Of a DNA stretch of 64,000 bases, positions 63,575 through 64,000 are shown one piece after another; position 1 is the first letter of the stretch; the number at the start of each line of letters is the position of its first letter. This DNA comes from Istiophorus platypterus (Eukaryota > Chordata > Actinopteri > Istiophoriformes > Istiophoridae): positions 29,976,501 through 30,040,500 of the forward strand of contig CM029118.1 of NCBI GenBank assembly GCA_016859345.1, written 5' to 3'. The translations under genes were made by a program, and so were the position numbers. The notes beneath the pieces were generated by a model that saw only the letters and a program-made list of their open reading frames with translations, was not told where the DNA came from and ran no database searches.

Positions 63575-64000
63575 TCAGATAGCAAAATTAATCAGGACCA
63601 CACTCGGGCCAAAAACTTGTGTTTCTTCTGGCCTTGTACCTGTTTCTTTAGCCTGAGTTTGGCCCATACAGTAATTAGCATGATTGTCAAATGAAACATA
63701 GAGGAGCCTGATCTGGCCCAGTGTGTTTGGCACAGTAGTAAATAGCATTGGTACAGTTCTGGCCATTACACTACATACTGATATAAAACTATGCTGCTGG
63801 TCTGGTACATGTACTGCATGAAGAGTTGCCTTGTTGCCATGGATATCCAAAGTACTGCCCCACTGTTCCACAATGTATTTTTGCACCTCTTTCAGCTGAA
63901 TCATGATGCTTAGGTTTTCTGTTAATATTCTAGATAAATTCAATGTGATTAGATTCAACTGAGCTCCCATTGTGACAAAATAAATAAAAAAATAGCTCAA
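63575..64000 (-). other. Open frame of unknown origin, truncated by window edge
   Basis: An open frame of about 140 residues runs in from the right edge and ends at a TGA. From about residue 11 it could begin at an ATG (MGAQLNLITLNLSR). It includes 'QWGSTLDIHGNKATLHAVHV' and 'TVPNTLGQIRLLYVSFDNHA'. The composition looks protein-like rather than random. No domain was recognised. A piece of a transposable element is more likely than a host gene, given the surroundings; a real terminal exon cannot be ruled out. Confidence 0.35.

Noticed and set aside
44430..64000. Exons of cemip or mesd, the next genes in human synteny
   Set aside because: I looked for the known protein blocks on both strands and recognised none; the next gene probably lies beyond the window.
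1..64000. CRISPR arrays, bacterial operons, phage or plasmid features
   Set aside because: All tandem repeats are simple microsatellites or minisatellites, and the only gene has spliceosomal introns; the window is eukaryotic.

Overview
This window is vertebrate nuclear DNA, most likely from a teleost (percomorph-like) fish. It is AT-rich and has one clearly recognisable protein-coding gene with GT/AG introns. It also holds many decayed Tc1-like DNA transposons, L2-like LINE fragments and dinucleotide microsatellites of the kinds common in bony fish. Nothing bacterial, plasmid-like or CRISPR-like is present. No tRNA or rRNA gene was recognised.

The gene is abhd17c (formerly FAM108C1), on the + strand in three exons: 24388-24872, 34456-34635 and 42535-42754. 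Its introns are 9.6 kb and 7.9 kb, both phase 2. The joined reading frame is 885 nt (294 aa) with all splice sites, an intact Ser/Asp/His triad and an N-terminal cysteine cluster. The product should be a membrane-anchored depalmitoylase. A CpG-rich promoter and 5' UTR precede exon 1. The 3' UTR runs to a poly(A) signal near 43.9 kb or 44.4 kb.

Layout. 1-2.3 kb looks like the tail of a long 3' UTR ending at an AATAAA; human synteny (ARNT2 directly upstream of ABHD17C) makes arnt2 the leading guess, but no coding sequence shows. 6-14.5 kb is a transposon graveyard: two + strand L2 fragments, an internally deleted Tc1-like element with ~200-bp inverted repeats, a Tc1-end fragment, and a minus-strand L2-like LINE of ~3.8 kb carrying a MITE at the centre of a local inverted duplication. 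16.9-18.1 kb is another decayed Tc1-like copy, and 19.6-20.1 kb is a minus-strand LINE fragment. 24-44.4 kb is abhd17c with repeats in its introns. 44.4-64 kb has no recognisable exon; it holds two copies of one Tc1-like family, a near full-length decayed Tc1-like element, a decayed gag-like zinc-knuckle segment, several microsatellites, and an open frame of unknown origin that runs off the right edge.

I found no convincing new multi-gene system. The most unusual structures are the MITE sitting exactly at the central TA of an inverted duplication (11.38-11.94 kb), a telomere-like 13-bp tandem array inside a Tc1-like element (39.5 kb), and two compact near-perfect hairpins (44.96 kb and 52.46 kb). 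All family assignments come from reading motifs by eye, without database searches.
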